Shown here one piece after another: positions 49,785 through 60,340 of a DNA stretch of 64,000 nucleotides (the stretch's first letter is position 1; every line of letters begins with the position of its first letter). Source of the DNA: Rhizobium aethiopicum (GTDB lineage: Bacteria > Pseudomonadota > Alphaproteobacteria > Rhizobiales > Rhizobiaceae); the NCBI RefSeq assembly GCF_900094625.1, contig NZ_FMAJ01000006.1, positions 1 through 64,000 of the forward strand, written 5' to 3'. The position numbers and the translations under genes were made by a program. Under the pieces are notes generated by a model, which did not search any database, was not told where the DNA came from, and saw only the letters and a list, made by a program, of their open reading frames with translations.

Positions 49785-52394
49785 TCAGATCGCGCTGATC
49801 AGCCCGAGGGGCTGGCTCCCGAGCAGTGCGGCCACCGAAATGCTGCCGCCCGGCTCGATTGTTTTTCCGGTCACGAGATCTGCCTTCAACCCGTGGAGAG
49901 GGGAGGGCACCGCGATCGTCGTGTCCTCCCAGAATTCCGGCCCGGCAAATAACACGCCGGGATCAAGCCAGCCGAACATCAACCGCGGGGCGACAGTGAT
50001 GGCGAATTCGTTGTTGTGCACGCGCGCGAAAGCGAGGACATGGTCGCGCCGGCTTCCTGTCGTCTTCAATGGCAGATAATCACCTTTGGCAAAGAGAACG
50101 GGCTGCCGCTGGCGCAGCTGCAAGCCGATCGCGACGATGCGCTGCTTCAGCGCGGCTGCCTGAAGCTTGGCGATCGGTCCGGCTTCATCAAGCCAGGCCA
50201 TCAGCCTGGCATGATCGACCGGCCGGCGATTGTCGGGATCGACAAGGCTGAAATCGAACCCCTCGGTACCCTGGTAAATATCGGGAATACCGGGCGCCGT
50301 CAGCTTGAGCAGTGTCTGCGACAGGCTGTTCACGTAGCCCGCCGCGATGAAGGGCTGCAGCACCATTTCGAAATCTTCAAGAAAGGCGTCATTGTCGGGC
50401 GACATCAGCGCGGCCGCATAGGCCATGACGGCATCCTCGTAAGCGGCGTTCTGTTCGTTCCAGGCGCTGCGCAGTTTGGCCTCCCGCACCGCCTTGAGCG
50501 CGTAATCGGTAAACCGGGCGCGAAGCTCCTCCATCTGTCCTCTGTCGAAATCTTCCGGCCAGACGCCGGCGAGCGCCTGATAAAGCATCCATTCGGTACT
50601 CGGCTCCGGTGCCGCACCATCCGGCAGATCCTTCAGCCAGGGCCGGTTCATCTCACGCCAACGCACCACCGCCTGGGCAAAAACATCGGCGCCCTCGCTC
50701 AAGACATAGAGCCTCGCGCGTGCATCCTCGCCGCGCTTGGTGTCGTGCGTGGCGCTTGCCGAAAGCCCGTGCGGCTGCAGCCGCGCCCGCTCGGCCATAC
50801 GACGATGGAACCCCTCCGGGCCCTCGGGCAGCTTGCCCGGCTCGCTCCCGACCTCGTTTGCGGCAAGCAGCCTGTTATAGCGGTAGAACAGCGTATCCTC
50901 CATCGCCTTCGCCATGACAGGCCCGCTCAGCTGTTGGAAGCGGATGCGGAATTCATGGGCCGCATCACCGTCAATCTTGCCTTCGAGAAGCTTCAGCACG
51001 TGATCGAGCGCTCGTCGGTCGTCGAGTTGCGGCATGACCTGCGATGCGGTTGCGGCAAGGACGGCCGAATCCTGCCAGCTGAGCGGCCCGCCGTCACCAT
51101 AGGTGCGGTAGACAGGGAATGCGATCAGCAGCTCGCGCAAGGCGGTGGCTAACTCTTCCCCGTTGAGTTCGGGAAATATGCCCGCCGCCATCGCCACCAG
51201 CCTGTCGGCCTCACCGGCGAAATTCCGCTCGACCATCTGTTGCCTGGCAAGCCGCCGGCCCTTTTCGAGATCGCCCGCTTCGCCGGCGAGACCGCGATAG
51301 GCATCGTCCAATATCCGCAGGCCGCCGGTGTCAATGAAGAGCTCGCCGAGGGCGGCGATGAACTCATATCCGGTCGTGCCCGCAACCGGCCAGCTCTCCG
51401 GCAGGACTTCGCCCGCCCCGAGGATCTTTTCGACGACGATGTAGGGATCGGCCCCGACCGCTGCCCTCAGTCTGTCGAGATAGGCCTTTGGTTCGGCGAG
51501 GCCGTCGACGTGGTCGATGCGAAGGCCCTGCACCTTGCCATGGCGCACGAGCTCAAGCACCAGCCGATGCATGTCGGCGAACACCGAGGGATCCTCGGCG
51601 CGAGTCCCGACCAGTCCGGTCACCTCGAAAAAGCGGCGGTAACTCAGATGCCGCGCCGCTTCCTTCCAATGAATTAGCCGCCAATGCTGCTCGTCATGCA
51701 GGCTTCTCAGGAAATCGCGATCGGACGAGACATCCTTCAGTTTCTCCCGAAGGACCGCTCGATCGCCGCCCTCGAAGAGGATGTCGCGCAGCGCGCGGGC
51801 GAGGTTCTCGCCTGATGTCACGGCCGCGGCCTCTGCCATTCGCGTTGCGACCGGATCGTCGAGCCGGTTTGCGATCGCGCCGTAGCTGCTGGGTTTGACG
51901 GGCAACAGCGTCTGAAAATACGCCAAGGCGAAGTTGCCATGCGTCTCGTCGAGGACGAGGCGCAGTTCGCCGGCAGCCAGCGCCTCTTCGAAATCCTGGC
52001 CGAGCTGCGGCAGGGTCAGCGGTTCGCTCCAGTCGACATCGAAATGGCTGGCATAGGCGCTCTGCGGACCGAAGGCCAGTACATCCCGCCACCAGGCGTT
52101 CTCAGGTGAAGCGGCCATATGGTTCGGAACGATGTCGAGAATCAAACCCATGCCGGCCGAGGCGAGGCTTTCGGTCAGCCGCTCGAAGCCCGCGCGGCCG
52201 CCAAGCGCCGGATCGATCTCATTGGCGTCAGTGACGTCATAACCATGGGTCGAGCCGCTGACGGCGGTGAAGATCGGTGATGCATAGAGGTGGCTGATGC
52301 CGAGCGTCTTGAGATAGGGAACGAGGTCGCAGGCATGATCGAAAGTCATGCCGTTGCGGAATTGTATCCGGTAGGTCGCTGTCGGAAGTGTCAT
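49785..52394 (-). CDS. treY: Maltooligosyltrehalose synthase
   Basis: 869-residue GH13 enzyme that converts the reducing end of maltodextrins to a trehalose unit. ATYRIQFRNGMTFDHACDLV at the start, LYASPIFTAVSGSTHGYDVT, GLILDIVPNHMA, GLRIDHVDGLAEPKAYLDRL and the ATHDTKRGEDARARLYVLSE segment are characteristic. treZ is not in the window, so the partner hydrolase must lie elsewhere. Trehalose acts in osmotic protection. Separate from pbpC by about 60 bp. Confidence 0.95.
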   Translation of the reverse strand: MTLPTATYRIQFRNGMTFDHACDLVPYLKTLGISHLYASPIFTAVSGSTHGYDVTDANEIDPALGGRAGFERLTESLASAGMGLILDIVPNHMAASPENAWWRDVLAFGPQSAYASHFDVDWSEPLTLPQLGQDFEEALAAGELRLVLDETHGNFALAYFQTLLPVKPSSYGAIANRLDDPVATRMAEAAAVTSGENLARALRDILFEGGDRAVLREKLKDVSSDRDFLRSLHDEQHWRLIHWKEAARHLSYRRFFEVTGLVGTRAEDPSVFADMHRLVLELVRHGKVQGLRIDHVDGLAEPKAYLDRLRAAVGADPYIVVEKILGAGEVLPESWPVAGTTGYEFIAALGELFIDTGGLRILDDAYRGLAGEAGDLEKGRRLARQQMVERNFAGEADRLVAMAAGIFPELNGEELATALRELLIAFPVYRTYGDGGPLSWQDSAVLAATASQVMPQLDDRRALDHVLKLLEGKIDGDAAHEFRIRFQQLSGPVMAKAMEDTLFYRYNRLLAANEVGSEPGKLPEGPEGFHRRMAERARLQPHGLSASATHDTKRGEDARARLYVLSEGADVFAQAVVRWREMNRPWLKDLPDGAAPEPSTEWMLYQALAGVWPEDFDRGQMEELRARFTDYALKAVREAKLRSAWNEQNAAYEDAVMAYAAALMSPDNDAFLEDFEMVLQPFIAAGYVNSLSQTLLKLTAPGIPDIYQGTEGFDFSLVDPDNRRPVDHARLMAWLDEAGPIAKLQAAALKQRIVAIGLQLRQRQPVLFAKGDYLPLKTTGSRRDHVLAFARVHNNEFAITVAPRLMFGWLDPGVLFAGPEFWEDTTIAVPSPLHGLKADLVTGKTIEPGGSISVAALLGSQPLGLISAI

Positions 52395-52454
52395 GAGGCC
52401 GTCTGACGTTGGAGGGAGACCTTTTCCAACGGTTGTCGGGCCAATTTGGTTCCT

Positions 52455-54536
52455 TCAATCGATGAAGACGCCCACACTTGCGGCGCGTCCGGCTGAATCG
52501 ATGACGGTCAGTTTCGAATAGCCGCCGCCATCCGGCAGCCATTGTTGGGTGCGCCGGCGGGAAAGATCGGGCAAGGGCTTGCCGTTGGCGAGCCAGCGGA
52601 AGGGCGCGCGGCCGCCCTGCAGCTTCAGCATCAGCGGCGAGAGGCCGCCCGCCTTTGCGCCGAGATCGATATGGGCGCCCTCGGGCGGAAAGACGATCTG
52701 CGGCGCGGGCTCGCGGCCGGAGGCGACGAGCAGGCCACTGGCGTTCAGTGCAAAACGGCGCTGGCTGATCGGCAGTTCGGACTGGACAATGCGGACGGCG
52801 CCCGCCGGCGCACGGGGCAGGGGCGTCGTCGCGATGCCGGATTTGGTGAAAGCCTCGAACAGGATGGGTGCTGCGGTGCCATAGCCGGTCAAGCCCGGCA
52901 CGGCGCTATTGTCGGGCCGTCCGACCCAGACGCCGAGCACGTAACGCCCGTCATAACCGACCGACCAGGCGTCGCGATAGCCGTAGCTCGTGCCGGTCTT
53001 ATAGGCGATGCCGCGCTGCGGCGCGCCGGCCGGGGGAATGACGCCGGAGAGAATATCGGCGACGTTCCAGACCGCGACCGGGTCCAGCAGCGGTTCGCCG
53101 TCGAGTTTGCCCGGTGTGCCGGTGACGCCGTCGCCGAGCCGTGCCGGCTGGCCGCGATTGGCGAGCGCCGTATAAAGCTGCACCAGATCCTTCAGCGTGA
53201 TGCCGACGCCGCCGAGACCGATCGCCAGTCCCGGTGCCTCGTTCGGCGGCAGGGCCGGGCGTACCTCGGCGCGGCGGAAGCGCACCAGCAGCCGCGACGG
53301 CCCGACGGCGTCGAGCAACTTGACGGTCGGCACATTCAACGAGAGCTGCAAGGCCTCGCGCACCGTGACATCGCCCTGATAGCTCATGTCGAAATTGCGT
53401 GGCCGGTAGCCGAAGAAATCGGCCGGCCGGTCTTCGATGATCGTCTCCTGGGAGACAAGCCCCTGCTCGAAGGCGAGCCCATAGATGAAGGGCTTCAGCG
53501 TCGAGCCCGGCGATCGGTGGACGCCCGTCATGTCGATCCAGCCGGAGCGGCTGGCGTCGAAATAATCGGCGGAGCCGACTTCGCCGACGATCGCGCCGGT
53601 CTGCGCATCCGCCATCACCATGGCAAGCGAAAGCTTCGGACCGAGTTTGGTCGTCGCTGCCCGCGCAACCGATTCCAGCCCCTGCTGCACCTGCTTCTGC
53701 AACGTCGTCTGATGCTTGAGAGCGGCCGGCTGCCGGCGGCGGGCGGCTTCGGCGAGATGGGCGGCAAGGGCAGGCAGCTGCATGCGCCGGGGTGGAATGG
53801 CGGCAGCTTCGGCCCGTTCCGCCTCGCCGTCGCCGACGGCGTCGGCCACTGCGACACGGTCGAGCACGCGCTTGCGCGCCTCCTGCGCCGCCTTGAGATT
53901 GCGGTCCGGCCGACGAAGTTCCGGCAATTGCGGCAGGGCGACGAGCAGCGCAGCCTCGCCCACCGTCAGGCGGCGCGGCTCCTTGCCGAAATAGGCAAGG
54001 CTGGCGGCGCGCACGCCCTCGAGGTTGCCGCCATAGGGCGCATGGGTGAGATAGAGGTCGAGGATCTCCTCCTTCGACAGTCGCCGCTCGATCTGCACTG
54101 CGCGGGCGAGCTGCCGAAGTTTTGCGGAAAACGAGCGTTCCGCGCGCGGCTCGATCAGCCGCGCCACCTGCATCGAGAGCGTCGAGGCGCCAGAGACGAT
54201 GCGGCCGTTGCGGACGAACTGCAGGCTGGCACGCGCCAGCGCCCAGATATCGATGCCGCCATGATCGTAGAAACGCTGATCCTCGTAGGCGACAAGCATG
54301 CGCAGGAATTGCGGATCGACGTCGGCGACCATAGTCTTCAGCCGCCAGCGGCCTTCCGGCGTTGCGAAGGCGCGCAGCAGCTTCCCATCGGCATCCAGCA
54401 CCTCAGGGGAAACTACATCCGCTTGGTCGAGCGGTGGCGGAAAAGCCCGGTCGGCGGCGTCGAGCGCGAGGAAAGCCGCGCCGGCGAGAACGATGCCGGC
54501 GGCGGACCCGATCGCGAACTTGTGCCACAGCCTCAT
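52455..54536 (-). CDS. pbpC: Penicillin-binding protein 1C
   Basis: 693-residue bifunctional peptidoglycan synthase. An N-terminal membrane anchor (FAIGSAAGIVLAGAAFLALD) precedes a glycosyltransferase GT51 domain (VAYEDQRFYDHGGIDIWALA, GASTLSMQVARLIEPRAERS, KEEILDLYLTHAPYGGNLEG). The transpeptidase domain has SPGSTLKPFIYGLAFEQG with Ser345/Lys348 and YKTGTSYGYRDAWSVGYDG, and a C-terminal BiPBP_C beta domain ends it. Its start overlaps the alpha-2-macroglobulin stop (TAATG), the usual pbpC-A2M coupling. Confidence 0.95.
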   Translation of the reverse strand: MRLWHKFAIGSAAGIVLAGAAFLALDAADRAFPPPLDQADVVSPEVLDADGKLLRAFATPEGRWRLKTMVADVDPQFLRMLVAYEDQRFYDHGGIDIWALARASLQFVRNGRIVSGASTLSMQVARLIEPRAERSFSAKLRQLARAVQIERRLSKEEILDLYLTHAPYGGNLEGVRAASLAYFGKEPRRLTVGEAALLVALPQLPELRRPDRNLKAAQEARKRVLDRVAVADAVGDGEAERAEAAAIPPRRMQLPALAAHLAEAARRRQPAALKHQTTLQKQVQQGLESVARAATTKLGPKLSLAMVMADAQTGAIVGEVGSADYFDASRSGWIDMTGVHRSPGSTLKPFIYGLAFEQGLVSQETIIEDRPADFFGYRPRNFDMSYQGDVTVREALQLSLNVPTVKLLDAVGPSRLLVRFRRAEVRPALPPNEAPGLAIGLGGVGITLKDLVQLYTALANRGQPARLGDGVTGTPGKLDGEPLLDPVAVWNVADILSGVIPPAGAPQRGIAYKTGTSYGYRDAWSVGYDGRYVLGVWVGRPDNSAVPGLTGYGTAAPILFEAFTKSGIATTPLPRAPAGAVRIVQSELPISQRRFALNASGLLVASGREPAPQIVFPPEGAHIDLGAKAGGLSPLMLKLQGGRAPFRWLANGKPLPDLSRRRTQQWLPDGGGYSKLTVIDSAGRAASVGVFID

Positions 54537-57500
54537 TATTGCGCTGCTACGACCTCCATCTTGCCGGTCGCCGTCCGGGCCGAGAGATCCGGCCTGTACA
54601 TGTCCTCGACGCTCGCGGCCGGATGGTCGTAGGTGCCGGGGGTGACGGCGCGCACTACATAGGCGACATTGAATTCACGACCGTCGCCCGGTGCGCGGTT
54701 GAAGGCGGCGACAAAACGGTCGTAACGGAATTCCGTATGGGCGGCGGAGATTTCCCCAATCCAGTCGAAATTCGTCATCTGGGCGCTGTCGACGAGGTTC
54801 GGATTGTCGATCTCGAAGCCGGCGGGCAGAAGGTCGGTGATGACGATGCGCGACGGCCAGTCATTGGTCTCGCGCACGTGGATGACAACCACGTAGCGCT
54901 CGTTCTGCTTCGCCTCGCTGACATTGGCCTGTTCGCCGTCGAGCGTGTAATAGCTGCGCTCGATGAGGAAGCCGTCGCCGCCGGCCGGCAGCGGCACGGT
55001 GGGGGCGGCAACGGTGGTGACGACAGCCGAGATCGCCTCCTTCGTCTGGTTGGTCAGCGTCAGCGCATGACCGGCGAGCGCATCGCCGGTCATGCGTGCC
55101 ATATAGGCGCCGCTATGGGCGGCGCCATTGACATCGACCTTCAGCCCGTCATCGCCGCCCTGGATGGCGCGCGCGGCAAGCAGCATCCAGGTCTCTTCCT
55201 GGGTGCTCTTGTATTTGCTGCGGCCCCATTCCTTGGCGACGGCCTTGGCGAGATCCGGAATGACGGGCGGCACCGGCCGGCTTTCGGCGGCGAGCGCTAG
55301 GATCGCCGCACCGTCGCGCAGGATCGTGCCGTAGTCGGTGCGCGACAGGTTCACGCGCGACACCATCGACTGCTGCGACATCTGTAGCGCGTCGATGAAA
55401 ATGTTCTTCGAACGCTGGGCGTCGCCATAGAGCGCCAGCGCGGCGGCGATGTGCGCCTTGGCAAGCGGCGTAGGGAAGTCGTTGATCATTGTGTCGGCGT
55501 AATAGCGCAGATCGCTGATCGCGGCCTTCTTGTTGCGGGCAAGAACATAGACGGCATAGGCGATCTGGTCGCCCTGACCCTTGATGTCGGTGGTGTAGGA
55601 GAGCGTGTTCTGCAGGTTCTCGAGCGCCTGCACGAAGGCCTTTTCCGGCACGTCATATTTCATTTCGCGGGCCCGCGTCAGGAAATCGGTGACGTAGCTA
55701 TCGAGCCAGACATCACCCGAATCCGGTCCCCAAAGGCCGAAACTGCCGGCCGAGGCCTGGTAGGAGAGCACGCGATAGATCGCGTCCTGCACACGCTTGT
55801 GCACGTCGTCGTCGTTTTCGATGCCGGCCTGCTTCGCGACTTCCGCGAGATAGAGCAGCGGCAGCGCCCGGCTGGTGGTCTGCTCGGCGCAGCCGAAGGG
55901 GTAACGGTCGAGCGTCATCAGCAGTGCCGGGATGTCGAAGGCCGCCGAACGCGTGACGTTGACGCTGATCGAGGCGCCGGGCAGCACACTGTCGGCCAAC
56001 AGGTTCTTGTCCACCGTCAGCTTGGCGCCCGGCTTCAGCGCCAGCACCCTGCGTTGGGTGATCGGCAGTGAGGAGGGGCGCACCGGCACGTCGACGGTCT
56101 GGTCGAGCGAAAGGCCGGAGGCGTCGGACAGGTTGATCGAGACGCTGCCGACGCCCGGCTGTTTGCCGATCAGCGAAAGCGTCAGCTCGGACTTTGCGCC
56201 CGCCTCGAGGCGGATCGTCTGCGCGGCGGAGGCTTCATCGATGCCGACCGCGTCATTGCCTGTCAGCTGCAGCTTGTAGTCACCGGCCGGCGCATCGGTA
56301 TTGGCGATGTCGAGGCGCAGATTGGCCTTGTCGCCGGGTGCGAGGAATTTCGGCAGGCTCGCCGTCACCACCACGGGATCGCGGATGATGACGTCCTTGA
56401 CGCCGTGGCCGACACCCGTCTTCGACCAGGCGACCGCCATGACGCGCGCCGTGCCGTTGAACTGCGGAATATCGAAGGTGACCTTCGCCTTGCCCTCGGC
56501 GTCGAGCTTGACCGGGCCGGAGAAGAAGGCGACGAGCTTCTGCGTCGGCGGGCTTGCCTGCAGCGCAATCGCGCCGCCGTCGCCGCCGGTCCGGAGCTTG
56601 CCGGTCGCGCCCAGAGAGCCGTCGATCAGCCGGCCATAAAGGTCGCGGATCTCGAGACCCAGCTGGCGCTGGCCGAAATACCAGTCTTCCGGATTCGGCG
56701 GTTCGTAGCGCGTCAGATTGAGAATTCCGACATCGACGGCGGCAACCGTCACATAGGCATCCTCGTTGGCGCCCGCACCCGTCACCTGCAGGCCGATATC
56801 GAGCGGTCCGCGCGGCAGCATCTTTTCCGGCGTGTCGAGCTTTACCTCAAGCGCGCGCTGTTCCGGATCGACCTTCAGCCACTTGATGCCGATCGAGCGC
56901 ATCGGCATGTGGCTGTCCTGCGCGTCGCCCGGGCGGAAGAGCGTTGCCGTGACATAGGCGCCGGCACCCCAGTCCGCCGTGACCGGGATGTCGATCTCGC
57001 CGCCGGTCTCGCCGACAGTGGCGTTCTCTACGGCGACGAGCTTTTCGGTTCCGGCCGTCACCATCAGTTCGCCGCCGTAGCGCGACGTGATTTTCAGCTT
57101 GGCGGTTTCGCCGATCTTGTAGCTGTCCTTGTCGAGGGCGATCTCGAGGCCGTCCGGCGTTTCGGTCGACGTCGAGGCGACGAACCAGCCGGCGTCGAAT
57201 TCCACGCTGGAGGTCGGGCCGTCGGCGTCAGGGCTTTCCACTTCGAGGCGGTAGCGGCCCCAGGTCACCGGCACGGATATCTTGCCGCCATCCATCGTCG
57301 CGTCGACGCTGCCGTTGGAAATCTGCTCGGCAGTATAGACCGGCTCGTATTTCCAGGCCGTCCCTTCGCGATACCATTGGTATTCTCGGTTGAGGCTGTA
57401 GAATTTCCAGCGAAGGCCCTTGCTCTCCTGCTTCTGTCCGTCGGCGTCAACGCCGATTACCGTGAAGTTGGCGATGGAATTCTCGGGCAGCTCGTCGGAA

Positions 57501-60004
57501 AATTCCGGCTTGATGCCGATCGAAGCGCGCTCGTTCTTCACCGGAATGACAAGCGAGCGCTCGATGGCACGCCCGCCCGCTTCCTGCATGCGCATATAGA
57601 CGGTGGCGTTGAGCAGCTGCGTCGTTGCCGGCAGGTCACTGACGGTGAGGTCGGTCGTCGCTTCGCCGTTTTCGTCGAGTTCGGGCAGCCCGTCGATCGG
57701 CAGGCGCGAATCCTCGTTCGCCTCCTCGTCGGCAAGCCCGAAGAAGAAGCCCTTATAGGCGGCGCTCTCACGCGTCGGCTTGACGACGACGTCGCCCTCG
57801 AGCGTCAGGCCGGCGGCCGGAGCGCCGTAGAGATATTTGCCTGAGATGGTGATGTTCGCTGGCGTATCCGGGCCGATCTCCTTGGCGTCGGTCTTGATCT
57901 CCATGTCGGTGCGATCAGGCACGAAATCATCGACCAGGAAGCTCTTGCTGGCAATCGCGCTGCCTTTCGGATCGGTGTAGATGTTCATCGTCCAGGTGCC
58001 GCGCATGGCGTTTTCCTGGGTGGCGAAATCGACGGAGTAACCGCCGAGATTGCTGGTCTGGCTGACGATCCGGCGGTGTTCGACGCCATCCGGCCGACTG
58101 AAGATGAAGGTCAGCGGCAGGTTCTCGATGGCATTGCCGTCGGTGTCGCGGGCAAGCGCCTGGGCATGCACCGTTTCGCCGGCGCGGTAGATGCCGCGCT
58201 CGGTAAAGGTCAGCACGTCGATCGCGCCGGGTGCGGCGCGGCCGGTCACGCCGCGGTCGGAAAGGTCGAAGCCGGCGCGCGTCATGTCGAGGAAAACATA
58301 GTCCGACGTGCCGTTCTTGGCGGCGATGACGGCGGGCGTCAGCGCCGCCGTGCCGCGGATCAGGCCGGCAGTGAAGGTGGCGCGGCCGTTTTCGTCGGTG
58401 GTCGCCGTGCCGAGCACCTCATTGTTCTTGGCAAGCAGCTGCAGCTCGACGCCTGCTATCGGCTTGGCCGAGGCGAGCGAGCGGGTGAAGACGTTGAGCC
58501 CGTCGGTGCCGGCATAGGTGCTAATGCCGATATCGGAGACGAGGAACCATTGCGTCGCCTGTGAATCCCATTCCTGCGAAGGGCCGGTTCCTGCCGTGGC
58601 AGTCATGACGTAGATGCCGGGCTTGCGCTCGGGCAGCGCTTCGTCGACCGGGAAGCTGGTGACGACGTCCTTGTTGAGCTCGTTGGCGATTTCGATCGAA
58701 CCCTGCCAGACGAGTTCACCGCTCTGGTCCTGGATGTTCTGGGCGCTGTAGCCGTCGAGCTGGCTCAGGAACTGGGAGTTCGTCAGCAGGGACGCGATGC
58801 CGCGATCGCCGATGCGGTAGAGTTTGAGATTGGCCGAGGCGAGGTTGACTGAGACGATGGGGATGCCGCGGCGCGCCGTCGAGGGCAGCACGAAGCTGTC
58901 GCCGGTGAAACGCACCATCTGGCTGCGATCCTTGATGTAGACGTCGATGCTGACAGGCGCGTCGAGCGCCTCGTCGACGGATGACGGCAGGCCGGTGCGG
59001 AAGGTGATCTTGTAGGTCTGGCCGTGCGTCAGCCCCTCGACGCAGATCTGCTTGTTCTTGGTTTCGACCGCCTTCGGCGCCTCGCCGTTCAGCGTCACGA
59101 AGGGCGTGTAGTCGGTGGTCTTGACCAGCGCCTCTGAGAAGGTGGCGCAGGCCCGCGGCGTGGCGCTGTCGGCATCGACCGTATGTTCGGTGATGCGGAA
59201 GCCCTGCGTCGCTCTGAGCTGTACGTAGGCGGTCTGCACATCGTCGGAGGCAACCAGCGCCAGGCTCGCCTTATAGGCGTCGAGCGCCGGGCGATAATTG
59301 GCGTTTCGCTCGAGAGCGGTGGCGAGGACGGAGAGCGCTTCGGCGCGCTTGGCCTTGGTGCGGGTCAGCTCGTAGCCGTTCAGCGCGTCGAGCACCGCTT
59401 GCCCCGTGACACTGCTTTCCGTGCTGCCGTACGAAATGGCGGCGCGGGCTGTTTCCAGCCACAGATCGGCATCGTCGGGCGTTATCGACAGGGCGCCATG
59501 GAAGGCGATCAGCGCATTGGTCAGATTGTTGTCGGTCATGTCGAGACGGGCGGTGGCCGTCAGGCTGTCGAGGCTCTGGCCCTGCTGGCCGTCGGTCAGG
59601 GCAAGTTTATCCTTGAAATCGTGGGCCTGCTCTATGAGATCGTTGCTGAGGAAGGTCAGGCGCGGCGCAGCGCCGATATCCGGTTCCTTCTGAGCTGCCG
59701 TCTCGACGATCTTGCCGGCGATAGCGCCGGGGAAGGCGTTCATCGTCTTGAAGTCGGATTTCAGGAAGCACCATTTCACCTTGGGATTGTAGGTGAAGGC
59801 CTTGCAGCTCTTATCGCCGATGCAGGAGGTCTTGCACTGGTCGAGCGAAACATTCTGCTCGGTGCGAAGATCGAAGCCGAAGAAGTCGGCATCGTTGATC
59901 GTCTGGATGTCGCGCTTGGTCTCCGCAGCGGCAGTTGGAAGTCCGACGGCAATTGCAGAGAAAAATGCGACGGTGGCGAAAGCAAAGAACGAGCGCACGG
60001 ACAT
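54536..60004 (-). CDS. Bacterial alpha-2-macroglobulin with PAN domain
   Basis: 1822 residues, exported. Signal peptide FFAFATVAFFSAIAVGLPTA; a PAN/Apple-type domain follows (NVSLDQCKTSCIGDKSCKAF, CFLKSDFKTM), then MG-type beta domains (RGIYRAGETVHAQALARDTD) and the thioester domain with FGCAEQTTSRAL, Cys1372 and Glu/Gln forming the reactive bond. It is thought to trap attacking proteases and work with PbpC in envelope defence. No lipobox Cys at the signal cleavage site, unlike E. coli YfhM, so it should be periplasmic and soluble rather than lipid-anchored. Confidence 0.93.
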   Translation of the reverse strand: MSVRSFFAFATVAFFSAIAVGLPTAAAETKRDIQTINDADFFGFDLRTEQNVSLDQCKTSCIGDKSCKAFTYNPKVKWCFLKSDFKTMNAFPGAIAGKIVETAAQKEPDIGAAPRLTFLSNDLIEQAHDFKDKLALTDGQQGQSLDSLTATARLDMTDNNLTNALIAFHGALSITPDDADLWLETARAAISYGSTESSVTGQAVLDALNGYELTRTKAKRAEALSVLATALERNANYRPALDAYKASLALVASDDVQTAYVQLRATQGFRITEHTVDADSATPRACATFSEALVKTTDYTPFVTLNGEAPKAVETKNKQICVEGLTHGQTYKITFRTGLPSSVDEALDAPVSIDVYIKDRSQMVRFTGDSFVLPSTARRGIPIVSVNLASANLKLYRIGDRGIASLLTNSQFLSQLDGYSAQNIQDQSGELVWQGSIEIANELNKDVVTSFPVDEALPERKPGIYVMTATAGTGPSQEWDSQATQWFLVSDIGISTYAGTDGLNVFTRSLASAKPIAGVELQLLAKNNEVLGTATTDENGRATFTAGLIRGTAALTPAVIAAKNGTSDYVFLDMTRAGFDLSDRGVTGRAAPGAIDVLTFTERGIYRAGETVHAQALARDTDGNAIENLPLTFIFSRPDGVEHRRIVSQTSNLGGYSVDFATQENAMRGTWTMNIYTDPKGSAIASKSFLVDDFVPDRTDMEIKTDAKEIGPDTPANITISGKYLYGAPAAGLTLEGDVVVKPTRESAAYKGFFFGLADEEANEDSRLPIDGLPELDENGEATTDLTVSDLPATTQLLNATVYMRMQEAGGRAIERSLVIPVKNERASIGIKPEFSDELPENSIANFTVIGVDADGQKQESKGLRWKFYSLNREYQWYREGTAWKYEPVYTAEQISNGSVDATMDGGKISVPVTWGRYRLEVESPDADGPTSSVEFDAGWFVASTSTETPDGLEIALDKDSYKIGETAKLKITSRYGGELMVTAGTEKLVAVENATVGETGGEIDIPVTADWGAGAYVTATLFRPGDAQDSHMPMRSIGIKWLKVDPEQRALEVKLDTPEKMLPRGPLDIGLQVTGAGANEDAYVTVAAVDVGILNLTRYEPPNPEDWYFGQRQLGLEIRDLYGRLIDGSLGATGKLRTGGDGGAIALQASPPTQKLVAFFSGPVKLDAEGKAKVTFDIPQFNGTARVMAVAWSKTGVGHGVKDVIIRDPVVVTASLPKFLAPGDKANLRLDIANTDAPAGDYKLQLTGNDAVGIDEASAAQTIRLEAGAKSELTLSLIGKQPGVGSVSINLSDASGLSLDQTVDVPVRPSSLPITQRRVLALKPGAKLTVDKNLLADSVLPGASISVNVTRSAAFDIPALLMTLDRYPFGCAEQTTSRALPLLYLAEVAKQAGIENDDDVHKRVQDAIYRVLSYQASAGSFGLWGPDSGDVWLDSYVTDFLTRAREMKYDVPEKAFVQALENLQNTLSYTTDIKGQGDQIAYAVYVLARNKKAAISDLRYYADTMINDFPTPLAKAHIAAALALYGDAQRSKNIFIDALQMSQQSMVSRVNLSRTDYGTILRDGAAILALAAESRPVPPVIPDLAKAVAKEWGRSKYKSTQEETWMLLAARAIQGGDDGLKVDVNGAAHSGAYMARMTGDALAGHALTLTNQTKEAISAVVTTVAAPTVPLPAGGDGFLIERSYYTLDGEQANVSEAKQNERYVVVIHVRETNDWPSRIVITDLLPAGFEIDNPNLVDSAQMTNFDWIGEISAAHTEFRYDRFVAAFNRAPGDGREFNVAYVVRAVTPGTYDHPAASVEDMYRPDLSARTATGKMEVVAAQ

Positions 60005-60340
60005 AAGTTCCCCCCGGAATGCTGGCTCTGATCGGCGGCACTCTCCTCACTCCTCACGAGATTGTCAACTCAACTTGAGCGTTGTTTCATCCTCAAACAC
60101 ACGCTTTCATTTGGTTGTCACATCGGCGCTGAGCGGCCGCCTTGTGATTTGCGGCTTTTGCGAGGATGAGCAAGGATTTGCGCGACCGACAGGAGGTAGA
60201 CCGACACCAATCTCTTCCAACCGCGGGGAACCATACCTTGATCCTCGCCGCGGCTGCTGTTCTTGCTCGGCGCGGCGTGGCCGCGCCGCCGGGGAGGCGG
60301 TCGTCAACTGATTTAAGCCCATCGGTTCCGGCGGCTGATC
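60005..60340. other. 335-bp non-coding gap
   Basis: No credible gene. It contains the upstream region of the alpha-2-macroglobulin gene and, at 60268-60288, a perfect hairpin of CGGCGCGGC/GCCGCGCCG with a 3-nt loop, about 55 bp after the L,D-transpeptidase stop. No U-run follows, so it may be a weak terminator. Confidence 0.6.

Noticed and set aside
47636..49798. 720-codon open frame on the plus strand opposite copA
   Set aside because: Shadow of a GC-rich real gene: Arg/Gly/His-rich translation without domains, antisense to the clear copper ATPase.
52542..54632. 696-codon open frame on the plus strand opposite pbpC
   Set aside because: Same reason: antisense to a confidently assigned gene, with no recognisable motifs.
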